Shown here one piece after another: positions 1 through 12,433 of a stretch of DNA of 64,000 nt. The position numbers and the translations under genes are program-made. How positions within the stretch are numbered: the stretch's first letter is position 1; the number at the start of each line of letters is the position of its first letter. Origin of the DNA: Hormiphora californensis (Eukaryota > Ctenophora > Tentaculata > Cydippida > Pleurobrachiidae); NCBI GenBank assembly GCA_020137815.1, contig CM035351.1, positions 5,321,792 through 5,385,791 of the forward strand, in the 5' to 3' direction. The notes under the pieces were generated by a model, which saw only the letters and a program-made list of their open reading frames with translations, searched no databases and had not been told where the DNA came from.

Positions 1-1128
1 ACGGAATTCATCCTGCTTGGAAAGCGCAGTTCTCTAAGCAAAGTCTCTTTTGATCCAGTTATTAACTTTGGAGGAACGGAAATCTCCCCCAGTGAATGTA
101 GTGGAACAGATGGTAAAACCCTGGGAATTCTCTTGGATCATAACCTTGGCCTTGAACGACAGGTTAACAATGTGAGGAAACAGTGTGGACTGATGTTACG
201 AAACCTTTGGCAACTGCACAGGTGTTTTGATATCCCAACAAAGATAATGTTGGTCAAACAGTTGATTTTATCGAGGATAGACTACAGTAACATTCTGTAT
301 TGTGGACTTCCTGGTCGAGTTCTCAGTGGGCTCCAGAAGCTTCTCAATGCCTGTGTTCGTTTTGTATTTAACCTCCACGGACACCAGGACAACTACATGG
401 AGTATTTCAGGCAATGTCATATTTTACCGATCTCCTACAGGTTGGACTTCAAAGCATGTTTGATTGCCTACAAAATAGTCAATGGAACAGCCCCGTGTTA
501 TCTCCAGGATTTGGTGCCACGTGATGAGACTTGGGGAACCTCTAGGACAACGAGGATGACTAATGTTCCGGATCCCTATAGGTTAAAACATCCAAAGATG
601 ACCAGTATCAATGCCAACTCTAAGTTGAGACGTAGGAGGTTATCAGTATTCCTGCCCTCTGTCTGGAATGAGCTTCCTCTTGAGCTCAGGTCAATCCCCA
701 ATGTGGATACTTTCAAAACCCGGCTGAAAACACATCTCTTCGTTGGTGCATTTGGAGTGGGTGATGGGGAACCCATGGCTGAGTTGTAATGTTTGTTGTA
801 GTTGTGGGGCCTGCGGGCAATCAGTGTCATCCTCTCTCTAGCCATGTTATTAATTCATTACCTAGTATCCTTTTTTCGAGCAGGTGTGAGTATAGTGTGT
901 TTTAATTTATATCTACAGGATTATGGGACCAGTTATTCCCTCAGTTTTATAAGTCAAGTTTATTTAGTCGTCTATATATTGTTTTTCAACCAGAGCTGTT
1001 CGAGTGTGTCATATAAGTAGTCGAGGATATACCGCTCTGATGATTCGGCGGAACATCGTCAATATTTTGACATGTCTCTGTCGGGTATGGGCGGTATATA
1101 AGCGCGGAATATTATTATTATATTATTA
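1..1128 (+). mobile_element. 3' end of a non-LTR (LINE) retrotransposon, cut by the window edge
   Basis: An open frame runs from base 1 to the stop at 787-789 and encodes the thumb/C-terminal part of a LINE reverse transcriptase. It shows the typical 'KTLGILLDHNL' post-catalytic block, then 'LILSRIDYSNILYCGLP', a short 'LPISYRLDFKACLIAYKI' segment, and the terminal 'VWNELPLELR...FKTRLKTHLF' motif seen at the end of many animal LINE pol proteins. The catalytic FADD region must lie left of the window. After the stop there is about 330 bp of 3' UTR ending in an (ATT)n tail near 1110-1128, which is a common LINE 3' terminus. The frame is intact over the visible part, so the insertion may be fairly young. 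The clade (CR1, Jockey or similar) cannot be assigned from this piece. Confidence 0.85.
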
Positions 1129-2071
1129 GTTAAGTAAATGATGGTCCCTAGAGTTGAAATTTATCTTATTTGAAAGATAAAATAATGAACTTTAATCCTA
1201 TATAATTTTTTTCATTGTATCTTTTTTAAATGGGAGTGAGAACCGATTAAGTAAAAAGTTAACCATTTTGCCCCGGTTTACCCTATACCATCCAGGAACT
1301 TGCCGAGAGAAACTTTGAGATCCTCTAGTGTTTCGCATCTTCGAACTTCTTTCGGCATCCTGTTGAAGAGCTTGACTGACCTCACTGAGATCCTTCCGGC
1401 TTCGGACAACACAATCCGTCCCTTGGCACTCAGCAGACAACTATACCCAACCATTCAATCTCGTAATCACATAAAAATGATTGCAGACATACTGTCAAAC
1501 AGGGGACCACTACGATACTGGCAACACACTGGTGCAAACAGAGCTACCTTTCCTTAGTGCCTCAAGTGCGATTTGGGAGAAATTGAGGACAACCGCCACT
1601 AACTGACAAGTACTCTCGATCAGAATTACTGAATTCAGACAATTATATACTCTGTTGTTCCATATCATTCACATATCACTGTAAAATATCTATCACCTCG
1701 TTTGACAACATTTTCCGACTCATCAGTCATCACTCACCACCGATCCAATCTAAAAGCTAACAACACCCCATCCCCCTCCAAATACACCAATATTTACACT
1801 AAAATCGTTTCACTCACACCTTCCGCCATCACAGGTATAGCAATGAACCTATCCCAACTCAGTAAGGAAATCTCAACATTAAAGTTCCTGCAAGGCAAAA
1901 CTGCAACAACGCATCAACAAAGGAAGAAGAAGTTGGGGGCAGGGAACTCGGAAACACGGCACTATGGATAAATAAATCCATTTTTTCAACTGTTCACCGC
2001 ACACGAAAAGGGGGGGGGGGTGAACAGTTGAAAAAAGGCTCTAGTGCAATTAATATTCCTGTTAATCAATG
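1129..2071. other. intergenic, nothing recognised except a short hairpin
   Basis: No coding segment with family resemblance was found. The only structure is an inverted repeat at about 1982-2032: TTTTTTCAACTGTTCACC and its reverse complement are separated by a short spacer with a G-run. Confidence 0.5.
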
Positions 2072-2235
2072 TACAGTCGGACCCGATTTAACGGCACCCT
2101 CGGGGAAAGGGTTTTGTCCGCTAAATCGGGGTTAAATACTGTTAATTTCCTATATCGGGGGAAGATTATGCTGCCGTTAAATCGGGGTGCCGCTAAATCG
2201 GGGGACGGGGGCCGTTAAATCGGGGTGCGACTGTA
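2072..2235. mobile_element. TIR-bearing MITE-like element, copy 1
   Basis: The segment starts TACAGTCGGACCCGATTTA and ends with a diverged inverted version, GGTGCGACTGTA, with TA at both edges. Internal repeats of 'AAATCGGGG' add to the palindromic character. The ends resemble the CAGTCG...GATTTA type seen in pogo/Tigger-like Tc1-mariner elements, and TA edges fit that group. No transposase is present, so this would be a non-autonomous copy. Two related copies lie at 20245-20337 and 48937-49043. Confidence 0.6.
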
Positions 2236-3477
2236 GTTGCACCGGGGGACCACTGCTCGCTCTCGTACCAAGACAGGTGTATGCTCGGCAAACAGAAGAC
2301 CCGTGACGTGGATAGCAGTTCTCCAGTAGTAGATGGATTTTGGCATGGCTAGCATTCACGTCCTGGAAGATTCAGTTGGCTGTACAGTTGATCTTGGAAC
2401 TAAGATCTTGTCCAAAAACTTGCGACAAATATATAATAGACTGGCCATTTTGTAAAAGTATAGGTACATTTCTCATGATCTGGCCGCTTTCCCCCGCTCC
2501 GAGCGAAGCACGCAAGTAAGGGTCACTGGTCAGCACGATGCCTGATAGGTGACAGGGGAGGAGACCACTTGTTCAATATAGTACAGAAGTCTTTTGGGAT
2601 GCATAATATGATGCATAATATCATATTTTTCATATTTCTAACAAGCTTTCCTTATTAGTTTTTCTCTCTCGGCTCATGTGTCACACGCGGCCGAATTACA
2701 ACCTCTTTAGTGAGACACGTATTTCTATTGTCTCGTCAGACATTTTCCTCTCAGAAAAAAACAGACAGTTTTGAAAACTAGAGATTCAATGGAGAAAGAT
2801 TGTTGTAAACTTGATTTAGGGAATTGAATTGCAGTTATTGTTGTGTTAATATTTTAATGTTGATTCTTGTTCTCGAAAAAGTTTATCGAGAAACGCACAG
2901 TACAGCGGCTCTTCTTTGCCGTGACTGCGGTCTGGTTCTAGATCCTGATTAACAATATTCATCACCACCTTTTTTACGGCCCTCACTAGATGCCTGCACT
3001 GAGTGATCGGCCCTCATGCAGAGGGTCCCTAGCAATGGTTCTCGTCCATAACAAGTGCTCAATCAAAAGTTTACGAATTTCGGGAGTAAAACCTGTTTTA
3101 ACCTTTTGCTGCTATTTTGCTGTGTTCCTAAGAACTGCTTCAAGGGCATTCTTCCCTTTACGCTGCCTGGTGATTTATCATATTTGATATGAAACAGTCC
3201 AAAAAACTACCTTTTTAAATACTTTCTCTCATATTAGGTGCCATGAAATGAGGCGGCGTTTTTAACATTTTACACAAAACTGATTCCTGAATCACCATAA
3301 AATGTAAGTTATCCACCCTTATCATTTCTGATTTGTGATTTCTGACATGACCCGACATGCGTGTCCCAAATCCCTAACTCGTGTTGTGGTTTGGTGCGCG
3401 CGATGTCACGGCTGTGTAAAAAGCACACCACTCTTCGCGCGTTACTATGGCATTCAAACTAAAATCGTACATTTCAG
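2236..3477. other. region upstream of IQUB-like gene
   Basis: No gene is recognised. The final bases before the ATG at 3478 read 'tacatttcag', a good 3' splice site, so the region probably contains one or more 5' UTR exons and an intron of the IQUB-like gene, but no first exon can be placed. Confidence 0.4.
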
Positions 3478-5725
3478 ATGACAGAGGAACAAGAGGCAAC
3501 GCCTGCCGTACCAGTGGCCGAACCAGTGGCTGAACCAGTGGCTGAACCTGCTGAACCTACTGAACCTGTGGCCGAACCTGAACAACCAGAGGTTCAAACC
3601 GAACCAGAAACACAGCCAGAACCAGAAACTCAAACTGATGGCGAGGCTGCTCCAGCAACAGAAGAGTCTGCCGCTGCTCCAGCAACAGAAGAGTCTGCCG
3701 CTGCTCCAGCAACAGAAGAGTCTGCCGCTGCTCCAGCAACAGAAGAGCCAGCAGCTGAACAGGAGGGCAAGGAAGAGGCTGAACCAGATGTATCCTCCGG
3801 CGAGCAGTTAGACCCAGATCGTACCAATGTGATCGTGTCTCAGGGACGGGTCTCAACAGGAGCCGATGATGTGAAACTAATAGACTCAGATGCTGTGTTG
3901 ATTGATAGCCTCCAGACAAATCTCTCCCAAGAAGCCCTCACCCCACAGCCGTCCATTATTAAAAACCAAGATGGTCAGGATACTCTGACTGTAACAATTA
4001 AGAAAGACAATGGTACCACCGAGACAGTGACTGTCGTTATAAAGCAAGAAACGGTCAGGAAAGCCTTCCTGGGTGGTTGGAGGCACCGAGAAACTGGAAA
4101 AGAGTACCACAACTCATCTGTCCAGACCATCCCAAAACGAAACTTCGACAGCAACATGACAAGGAGCTGTAGGGAGACACAAACTGTGACACAGAAAAAC
4201 GAGAGGTGCCAGACTACCAGTGACACTTCGACCCAAATGACGAAAACAGGCTGCTGGGTGTCAGACAGGGAGGACAAAATTATAATTCCCGGAAAATACG
4301 TTTCTGCAGATGACAAGTTTGCCTACATGTTGCGACAGGTGATTATTCTGCAGTCGTATTTCCGCCGCTGGAAGGCCAGGAAGTATGTGGATTCCATTCG
4401 ACAAGATCACATCAGGAGGATTGAGTGGGAGAAGAAGGAGGAAGAAAGGAAGAGGAAGGAGAAGGAAAGGAGGTTGAGGGAGGAATATCAACGGAGAATG
4501 CAGCCTCTTGGAAAGGAGGATTTCGATCTTGTCTACCATGCCCTTGAGCTGTGGAGAAGGGAAGAGGTTGAGAATATCAATGCCACTAAGAGTGGGCCTG
4601 AGAGGAAGGCTGCCCTTGCAGGTCTCATGGATGAGGAAACTCAACTGATTGCATCAATTCAGCGACATAAACTGATAGCCAAGACTGAGACGAACAAGAA
4701 GAAAAAGAAGGGATTCCTTGATCGGTGTGCTGCCCCTAAAGAATGGATAGGATTTGATGGTATGCCGACCAAAATGGACACCCCTTACACCATGCGGGCC
4801 TAAAGACCTGAAGATGACTTACGAGAGTTTGGACAAGCGGTACCTCACCCGAGAGGAAAGGCTGGATATTCTGTTGCAGCTGAAGCTAACAGTCAAGGAG
4901 CACGACTGCAAGCTAACCAAGGATATAGTTGAGCTGATCGACCGGGAAGCTGATCTACTGATGAGAGGTACAAAGGAGAAGAATCTGGAGGGACTCCGAC
5001 AGAGGATCTCAACGCTCTTCCTGCAGTACATCAAGACGCCTCTCTTCAACCCCGAGGCAGCTAACCTTCTTAAGGTTCCCGAGGATCCCAGCAGCCTCAG
5101 GAAGAATATCTACTACTGCCGCGGTTGTGGCAACTATCTACCCTCCACCGATTTCGAACTTACTACCAACGCCCGAACGATTGGTCGGTGTAGGAAGTGC
5201 AAGGATCTGGACGGAGAGGGTAGGCTCAGGGAGGACTTCTCCCGCTACCGATCTCTCCTTCAGTCTATCCGGGAGACAGAGGAGTCATACAGTGACAGCT
5301 CTCGTATCATCTTCCTGCTTACTGAGGCTGATCTACGGTATCTTGCTGAGAACATCTGGGGAGCTCAGTCTGTTCTTTCTCAATGGGAGGACACCTACGA
5401 TCTCACTTTGGTTCGGTGGAACAAGCGAAAGGAATGGTCCCCCTGGAACTGTATTCTCCTCACCAACGAGGAAGCCAGGGCTCACTCAAAACTTGCTAAG
5501 CCCGAGGAGGCCTATGGGACGGTGTTCACCCAGAAGGTCAAATACAGGCACATCTTGGGCAAGCAACACTTTGCGAGCATGCCCAAACTGGCTGACTACA
5601 TGAACAAGAATTTGAAGAATGTCAACATGCCCCTCCCGTCAAATGCTGATAAGGTTATGTTTGGAGGGATGAGGAAGAAGGACGAGGCTCTGAGCTTGCC
5701 ACCCCTTGCCGAGGGTGCCATGTAG
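3478..5725 (+). CDS. IQUB: IQUB-like ciliary protein (IQ motif, ubiquitin-like domain protein), with a +1 frameshift
   Basis: IQUB is an axonemal protein; its relatives sit at radial spoke 1 of motile cilia and sperm flagella. The first frame (3478-4803, 441 codons) begins with a P/E/A-rich tail containing four near-identical 9-residue AAPATEESA repeats. It continues with the family block 'FLGGWRHRETGKEYHNSSVQT', one IQ-like helix 'ILQSYFRRWKARKYV', and a charged coiled coil (EKKEEERKRKEKERRLREE). The second frame, joined near 4799, supplies the conserved C-terminus: 'LTREERLDILLQLKLTVKEHDCKLT', 'RQRISTLFLQYIKTPLFNPEAANLLKVP', a CxxC...CRKC zinc-binding-like segment, and 'VRWNKRKEWSPWNCILLT'. 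The join is at ATG CGG GCC TAA AGA: skipping one T puts the ribosome in the second frame. The combined length is about 748 residues, close to vertebrate IQUB. No introns interrupt the coding part, which is unlike its neighbours. The ubiquitin-like fold expected before the FLGG block is not recognisable. A sequencing or assembly indel is the simplest explanation for the break. Confidence 0.88.
3634..3753 (+). repeat. 27-bp coding minisatellite in IQUB-like gene
   Basis: About four tandem copies of a 27-bp unit encode AAPATEESA in frame. The copies are almost identical at the DNA level, so copy number probably varies between individuals. Confidence 0.85.
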
Positions 5726-5952
5726 GAACAATTACTAAGGAGTGAGAAATTTTATACCAATGCAGCTGATTAGAGAGTGTGTACAAATGTAAAAAGAGTA
5801 TGTTTTTGTTCTAAAACCATTTAACCAGTTCTCATTACATATTTCAGTTAAACCTGCTCAAACATGATATTTTCTCTCTTCAAACTTCTCTCATATATTG
5901 GCAGGTTGAGCAGGTTTAAAATAAAACAGCAAAAAACTTTGCACATATGAAG

Positions 5953-8900
5953 TTACCGCTTCCCGAACACTGAAAATCTCCTAGTTTTCCCTTTGGGTGT
6001 TTTCCCTTCAGGGGTTTTACCACGACCGGAAGACGTCGACCTTCTCCTTGACGGTCCTGGCTGGTCTGCGTGATGATCGCTCTCTGATTCACTGCCCTTG
6101 CGAGGACCCCTATAGGCCCGGGGCATGAAGCTAGGGCTGGCTGGTGGTTCCGCCAGGTGGTCAGTCGGTGGAATTGTGGTTGTATAGCTCATCGTACTGC
6201 CCTGGGACGAAATTCTCTCCCTTGGTGAGGGGTAGTAAATCTGGTAAGATGAGTTCTGTTTTATTGTCTCTACCGACTCCTCCAACTTTCCCATCCGAGC
6301 CAATATTTCACCCATTTTTTCAGACTGCTCCCTGATTGTTTCTGAGAGGTTGTTTGAGAATGTCCGGTGAAGTGTTTCCCTTTCCTTGAAGTCAACAATG
6401 ATGGAACTCAACTTTTTCACCTGCTCATTGATTTTCTTCGTCATGAGAGTAAGTCCGTGAATTTCACCGTCTTCACTATTGGTAGGATCATCATCATAAA
6501 ACACAATCTTGGGCGAGAAGTTTTTCCGGATGTATTCCAAGAAGTTCCGTCTCTTTTCCTCCACCAATTTCCATTCTAGGTTGATGACTGCCTGGGCTCG
6601 TTCTAGGGCTGCTACTTCAACTGCATTGTCGTAAACTCTCTAAGGGGGTGTTAGAAAAATATTACTACCAAACCCGTCCTTATTTTGTTACTAATTTATC
6701 GCTCTCCTAGGAGCACAGAAGAAGAAGAAATATAGTACAAACCTGGAAAGTATCGGACATGAGAGCGATAAAGAGGTTAAGGAGGACAATAGAGGAGACC
6801 AGGAGCCAATATGCCACCAAAACATGAATCCACCACTTACCCAGCTGCTTCTTTTCTCCCCACTAAAAGGTACAGGGTGTTAAATTAGACGACATTAGTT
6901 GTGTAATGTGTATTAGGTCATCATAGAATGGATAGCCATGTCCTGTTTAGTGCTTTGTCATTTGTTGTGAACTAATTGTCTCACTCACTAACCTCGATAA
7001 GTTGCTTATACCCGTATTCATCCACCACAATCATCCTGAAGACAGTGAACATGGAGGTAGGTACGTCACTAAACGTTACCACATTGCTCATCCCGTAGAA
7101 TTGGTGAAAGACACACACCATTGGAATGTAGAGGACAAAGTAGACAAATGCTATCTTCAGACAATCGCCCAGTGAGTTGGTGATGATCACCACAAAGGGC
7201 CCTATCGACCCGAAAACCCGGACATATTTGAACAGTTTGAACCAGGAGAGCGTGAGGGAGAGAGATAGGAGCCGGGATTTGTTGAGGTCAACATAATCAT
7301 TGTATGCAGTGTACCCGAACACCTCGGTCAGCCTACAGGAAAAGTAGACCAGTAAAGTGAGCCCCATGAGAGTCAGAGAGCAACAATCGTAAATGTTCCA
7401 ATAGTCCGCAAAATAGAGAGATGTAGTGCCCTCAATATCATCAATCATGCTCTCCAAAAAGGATCTCTCGTTTTGATTCCGAGCAGTCACATACTGCAAA
7501 TCGGCCATTGCATTCCTTTTCTTCCACTCCTGCCAGCGCCGGTGTTTCTTCAGCCCAATCCTCGCCTCAATTAACTCATCATATACCTGTATACCATAAA
7601 AAGAGAGCGATGCCATCTCGATGAACAGGTGGAAGGGTGAGCTGCTGTCAATTGTTGAGCCAAGCGGCCGGATCAGGACCATGATACTCCAGGCAATCAG
7701 TGTCAACACATAAATTGAGATATCATAAATAACCCCAAAGAGTCCAAACTGATTCCATTTTGTAAGTATCATCTCCTTGATCATGGGGTGTTTCACTAGG
7801 TCCTGATTTTTAGTTTTCACCACTTCTTCCAACACGGTAAAACCGGCACCTGTTTCACCTGAGATCAGGCTCGGTTCAAGGTAGTTCAACCAGAAGAATT
7901 CTTGTCTGCTTGTCCGGTTAATCTTGTGGAACTGGTCCAGGGCTTTGTCTGCCACTCCTGGCATCTTGCTGATCATGGCACAAGTGGCGTGATGCCCTGT
8001 GAAGTCCATTGCTCTCCCGGACGCCCCACAATCGAGCAGAGAGTTTGCTGAGACCGACCTGAAATGAATTTTATCATGATTATATGGAGACGTCTTATTG
8101 GTATATCAAAGCAATTCTTCCCCAAAAGAGATACCTGTCAAGATCGGCTGCTAGAAGTAGTGGGGTCCGTCCTCTGTAGTCTCTGTACTCAATGTTTGCC
8201 CCACATTCACACAAGGTGACACATGCGTTACCTGAACAATCAACAATCATAGCATACAATGGGGAAATTGAGATTTAGATAATGTGGTAGTTGGGTGGGT
8301 AAACCAAAAGACAGACATTGACCTACCAGAATCATTTCTAGCCGCATGATGAAGTGGTGTCTGGCACTCCCCGTGTGATGTTGCATCTATCGCCGCCCCA
8401 CGGTCCACCAACATTGGGATAATCTCATGATTATCGAACGCAGCTGCAATGTGAAGGGGAGTTCTTCCATATCGGTCTCTAGCATTCAAATCTGCACCGA
8501 GATCTATAAGAAACTCGCACGTCGCCACATCCATTTCCCGGCACGCATCGTGCAGAACAGTCTGTCCCAGATTATCCTTGGCACTTATGTCTCCACCCTT
8601 CTCAGCTAGACCTCGGACCTCTTCAAAGTCAACCTGGAGACCCAGGGACTTCTGGAAGGATAGAGAGATGAAGTAGTAGAGAATGAGCTGAGATGCTGGC
8701 GGGTCAAACATGACATCCAGTTCAAGATATGGGTCGTCGGAGTGAGAACCAGAGACGATGCCTTCTTTTGGAACTGCCTGGTTTAGAAAGCGTTCCAAAC
8801 GCCCATATTTGGACTGAAAGAAGTTCCTTATTCGGGACAGGGGGCTAACTCTGTTACTCGACCCACCCGCCTCCTGAGAAAAAGGTTTGAGTTTAGAATA

Positions 8901-9042
8901 TCTATCAGATTTATGTCGGACTTAGGAAATTCAGTAGCCTAGGTATTTTGATCCCTTTTCTGATTTTCTGTGAAAGTATGGCGAGAGTTCTCAAATTTAA
9001 ACCTACAATGTCAATATGTGCTGCGGATCTCCGGGGTACCAT
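5953..9042 (-). CDS. ankyrin-repeat TRP-type cation channel
   Basis: Six exons are supported: 9042-9007, 8873-8327, 8231-8135, 8059-6993, 6862-6743 and 6639-5953, all with GT-AG borders, giving about 850 residues. The ATG at 9042 is chosen because its 12-codon exon ends on a good donor in the right phase. Residues about 105-230 hold four or five ankyrin repeats (for example 'GRTPLHIAAAFDNHEIIPMLVDRGA'). A linker 'FHKINRTSRQEFFWLNYLEP' leads to six hydrophobic segments: S1 'YDISIYVLTLIAWSIMVL', S4-S5 'SWFKLFKYVRVFG', a pore-loop region ending 'FTVFRMIVVDEYGY', and S6 'WLLVSSIVLLNLFIALMSD'. A TRP-box-like helix follows with the expected tryptophan ('INLEWKLVEEKRR'), then a coiled coil and a basic Ser-rich tail with GKTPEGKTPKGK repeats. 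It should be a plasma-membrane sensory channel. The pore lacks the usual GxGD filter of TRPV, so the subfamily (TRPA, TRPV or a basal TRP) is uncertain. Joining the exons at 8135 and 8059 leaves one base too many. Confidence 0.87.
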
Positions 9043-9349
9043 TTTATCAGAAATAATGATTTTACATGGTCCTGAATAAGTAGCACTAGAATCTTGTTAA
9101 GTAAGGGGTTATTCAACAACTAGAATTAGGATCAATATCATGAGGTGACAGGGCAATATATTGCGGAACAAATGTAAGGTATGGTGATATAATAGGGCAA
9201 TATATTGTGGAAACAAACAAATGTAAGGTCTGGCAATGGCCAGGAAGTTGGCCTATCGAATTCGAAATACAAAGGATCTACCAAAATAGGATAGTCATAT
9301 CGGAGAAAGAGGAGAGAGAAATTGTGTGAGAGAGAGAGGTCGTACGTGT

Positions 9350-9391
<42 letters not shown>

Positions 9392-9776
9392 TAGAGAGAG
9401 ACAAGCTTGTAGGAAAGAATTGGGAAGGAGATGCTCACGATCTCTCACAGCACATTTTAGCTCTTTGCAATCATCATACAATGCAGAGAATTAGAGAAGC
9501 AGGAAACACCACACTCATGTATGCACTATGTGCTATATTAGACAGTGCAAAAGTGCACAATTACATCGTAATTTTAGGGTAATGGATATCTATCATTTTT
9601 CGGTTTTCAGTAGATCACGAATGAGATACTGGCTAAATAATTGGTAGTTCATTTTGCTTTGTCACCGAATGGACAAAGACTGTTAGAAATATGAACCACG
9701 TATTTGATCAATGATGTAGCAGTGACAGACAAACAGACAGACAGACAAATGACTGGGAGACAGAAAGACTAATGAC
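9043..9776. other. intergenic with (GA)n tract
   Basis: The stretch holds a (GA)n microsatellite at about 9354-9389 and no recognised gene. It is upstream of the TRP-type gene and presumably contains its promoter, but no core promoter element stands out. Confidence 0.4.
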
Positions 9777-10415
<639 letters not shown>

Positions 10416-10856
10416 AAGACAAATGACAGAATGAGAGACAGACAGAGAAATGACAGATAGACAAATGACAGACAGACAGACAAATGACAGACAGACAGAC
10501 AGATGAAACGCAGACAAATTTCCTCCAATCTCCCTGCCGTTAGCCACACCCGGGGGATCACAGAAAAACAATTATATAACTGAAACAAAACGTAATAAAA
10601 GGAATATATAGGAACTTCTGGTAACAAAATAACACAACATAACAAACTTCTCTCCAATATAAAACCACGCAAATAGCATGTCTTGATCAACGTGTTGATT
10701 GATCCACAGGTACTGTCGTTAAATTATACGATTAAATGCTAATCAATGATATCGCTTGTGGTGGGTGTGTCTTTTAATACTCACTCACAGGCTAGAAATA
10801 AAAGATAATTGTCCAAAATCACATACACTGTTGCTCAAAACTGCACAAACATTGAG

Positions 10857-12433
10857 TCAATAAACCACTTCAACGTGGTCTGCCTGATCGAGGGGATGGT
10901 AGATCGGGGATGTTGAGTGGGGAACATAGTTCCGAAACACATTCCTCGAGGCAAGGACATGAAACCTGTTGTTCACATGGAGTAGATCTATCTCGTTATC
11001 TTGGTGGACGTACTTGCCTTCATATAAACAGGTCCCTCCCTCAGAAAAAACCACACACCTCACACCCAACTTCATCTCCAGCTGTGGGATGTCCTCGAAG
11101 GTCCAGGTATCCTCAATTGTCTTGTTCACGATGTATTTGTTCAGTACAGCCTGGGTCTTCTTCTTTAGAGACTTCCTGCCTGCAAAGGGAGAGAAAACAG
11201 TGTTAGAGAAGTTGAGCAGCTTGATTGGCTTTCTGATGTACTACATCATGTAGGTGAATCAAACCCAAGAGCGCTGGCGAGCGCAGAGAGAATTTGTAAA
11301 AAATAATTTTTACCTTTCCTGTAGATGTTGGTGAGTTGATTCTCCAGCTCTTTCCGACGTTTTGGATCTCGAGTGGCTTTCTTCTGACGGACGATGGCGT
11401 TTCTTCGGACAGCAACATAGAAACCGTATATCAGTGATGCCTCCTTCCTCTCATCTATGGTAATTATCGATCTTTTCTTTTTCACATCATTGTCTGACAT
11501 GAGTTTCACAGCAGGCTCCTGGTGGTGGACTGTCATCCTCAGTGCGGGCTGGTCAGCCTGGATACATTCCGGGTAGTGTGTGAACAGGTTGTAGATATCA
11601 GTGGCAATCTTCTCTGGCGTGACATCCCATAACCGTCCCTTGATGTGATCTCCAATGGTGGTCCTACTCTTGCTCTCAAGGTACATGCTGAATCTCGAGT
11701 TGATGTTGGAGTTTGTTCTGCATTTGGAAAAAAGGCTCTCGATTGTCTCTTTTAGATTCAGGAAGTTGATGTTGCCGTGGCTGAGCCCGGTAACGAACCA
11801 AGTACTGTTGTAGGGCCCCTCAATTGACAACGAGGCCTGCTCGTATGAGCTCAAAAGGCGTACCACAGTATCAACTGAATCTGGTAACGGGGCATGAGAC
11901 GACTTCAATCCTAGCGACTCCTCTGTCTCCCTTTTGATAGCAGGAATCGAAGACAAAAACTTGGAAATTGAGTCCATTGTATACCCATAGGGAGTGTTTA
12001 GCGGAGAGTTGTGAACAGGACTAGGAGGCTCTTGGTGCAAGCTGTCTGGTTCACGTTTCAGTTTTGGAACACAGGTCTCGATTGGCAATGGAACGGGCAT
12101 TACTGGGTACTCACAATTATAGGGGCCGGGTGGATGAAATGGCCAGTGTGTAGTAGGGAAAGCAACATGTTCCTCTGGATGCTCATTCCATTTTATCTCA
12201 AAAGCAGGTGGGGGTGCAATGTATCCCGGTGAGCTGTAGTGATCCTCATAGTGGGATGGTTGTTGAAGTACTTCCGGGTATATCGGGCTAGATGGTTCGT
12301 CACAAAGCAGCTTTTGTCGTTTTGACGGATGGACAATAGCGTCCTCGTAAATATCTCGGTCTGATTGAAGCATAGTGTTTACAATAAACAACGGCGAAAC
12401 AGAGGTGCCTTTCAAAGTTGATAACTGAACCAT
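10857..12433 (-). CDS. unrecognised two-exon nuclear-type protein with SUMOylation-like motifs
   Basis: Exon 1 is 12433-11314 (donor after AGGAAAG) and exon 2 is 11179-10857 (acceptor tttgcag), joining in phase to give 480 residues. I do not recognise the family. The N-terminal half is rich in Pro, His, Tyr and Ser and carries a basic KRQK stretch (possible nuclear signal) and two psi-K-x-E sites, 'LKREPD' and 'IKRETE', of the SUMO type. The C-terminal half looks folded: 'NSRFSMYLESKSRTTIGDHIKGRLWDV' region, a long basic helix 'KATRDPKRRKELENQLTNIYRKGRKSLKKK', and 'DTWTFEDIPQLEMKLGVRCVVFSEGG'. The start is ambiguous: ATG at 12433 or a second ATG at 12373; the frame is open upstream to 12574 but that segment looks like 5' UTR. 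Composition suggests a transcription-related nuclear protein; this is inference only. Confidence 0.75.
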
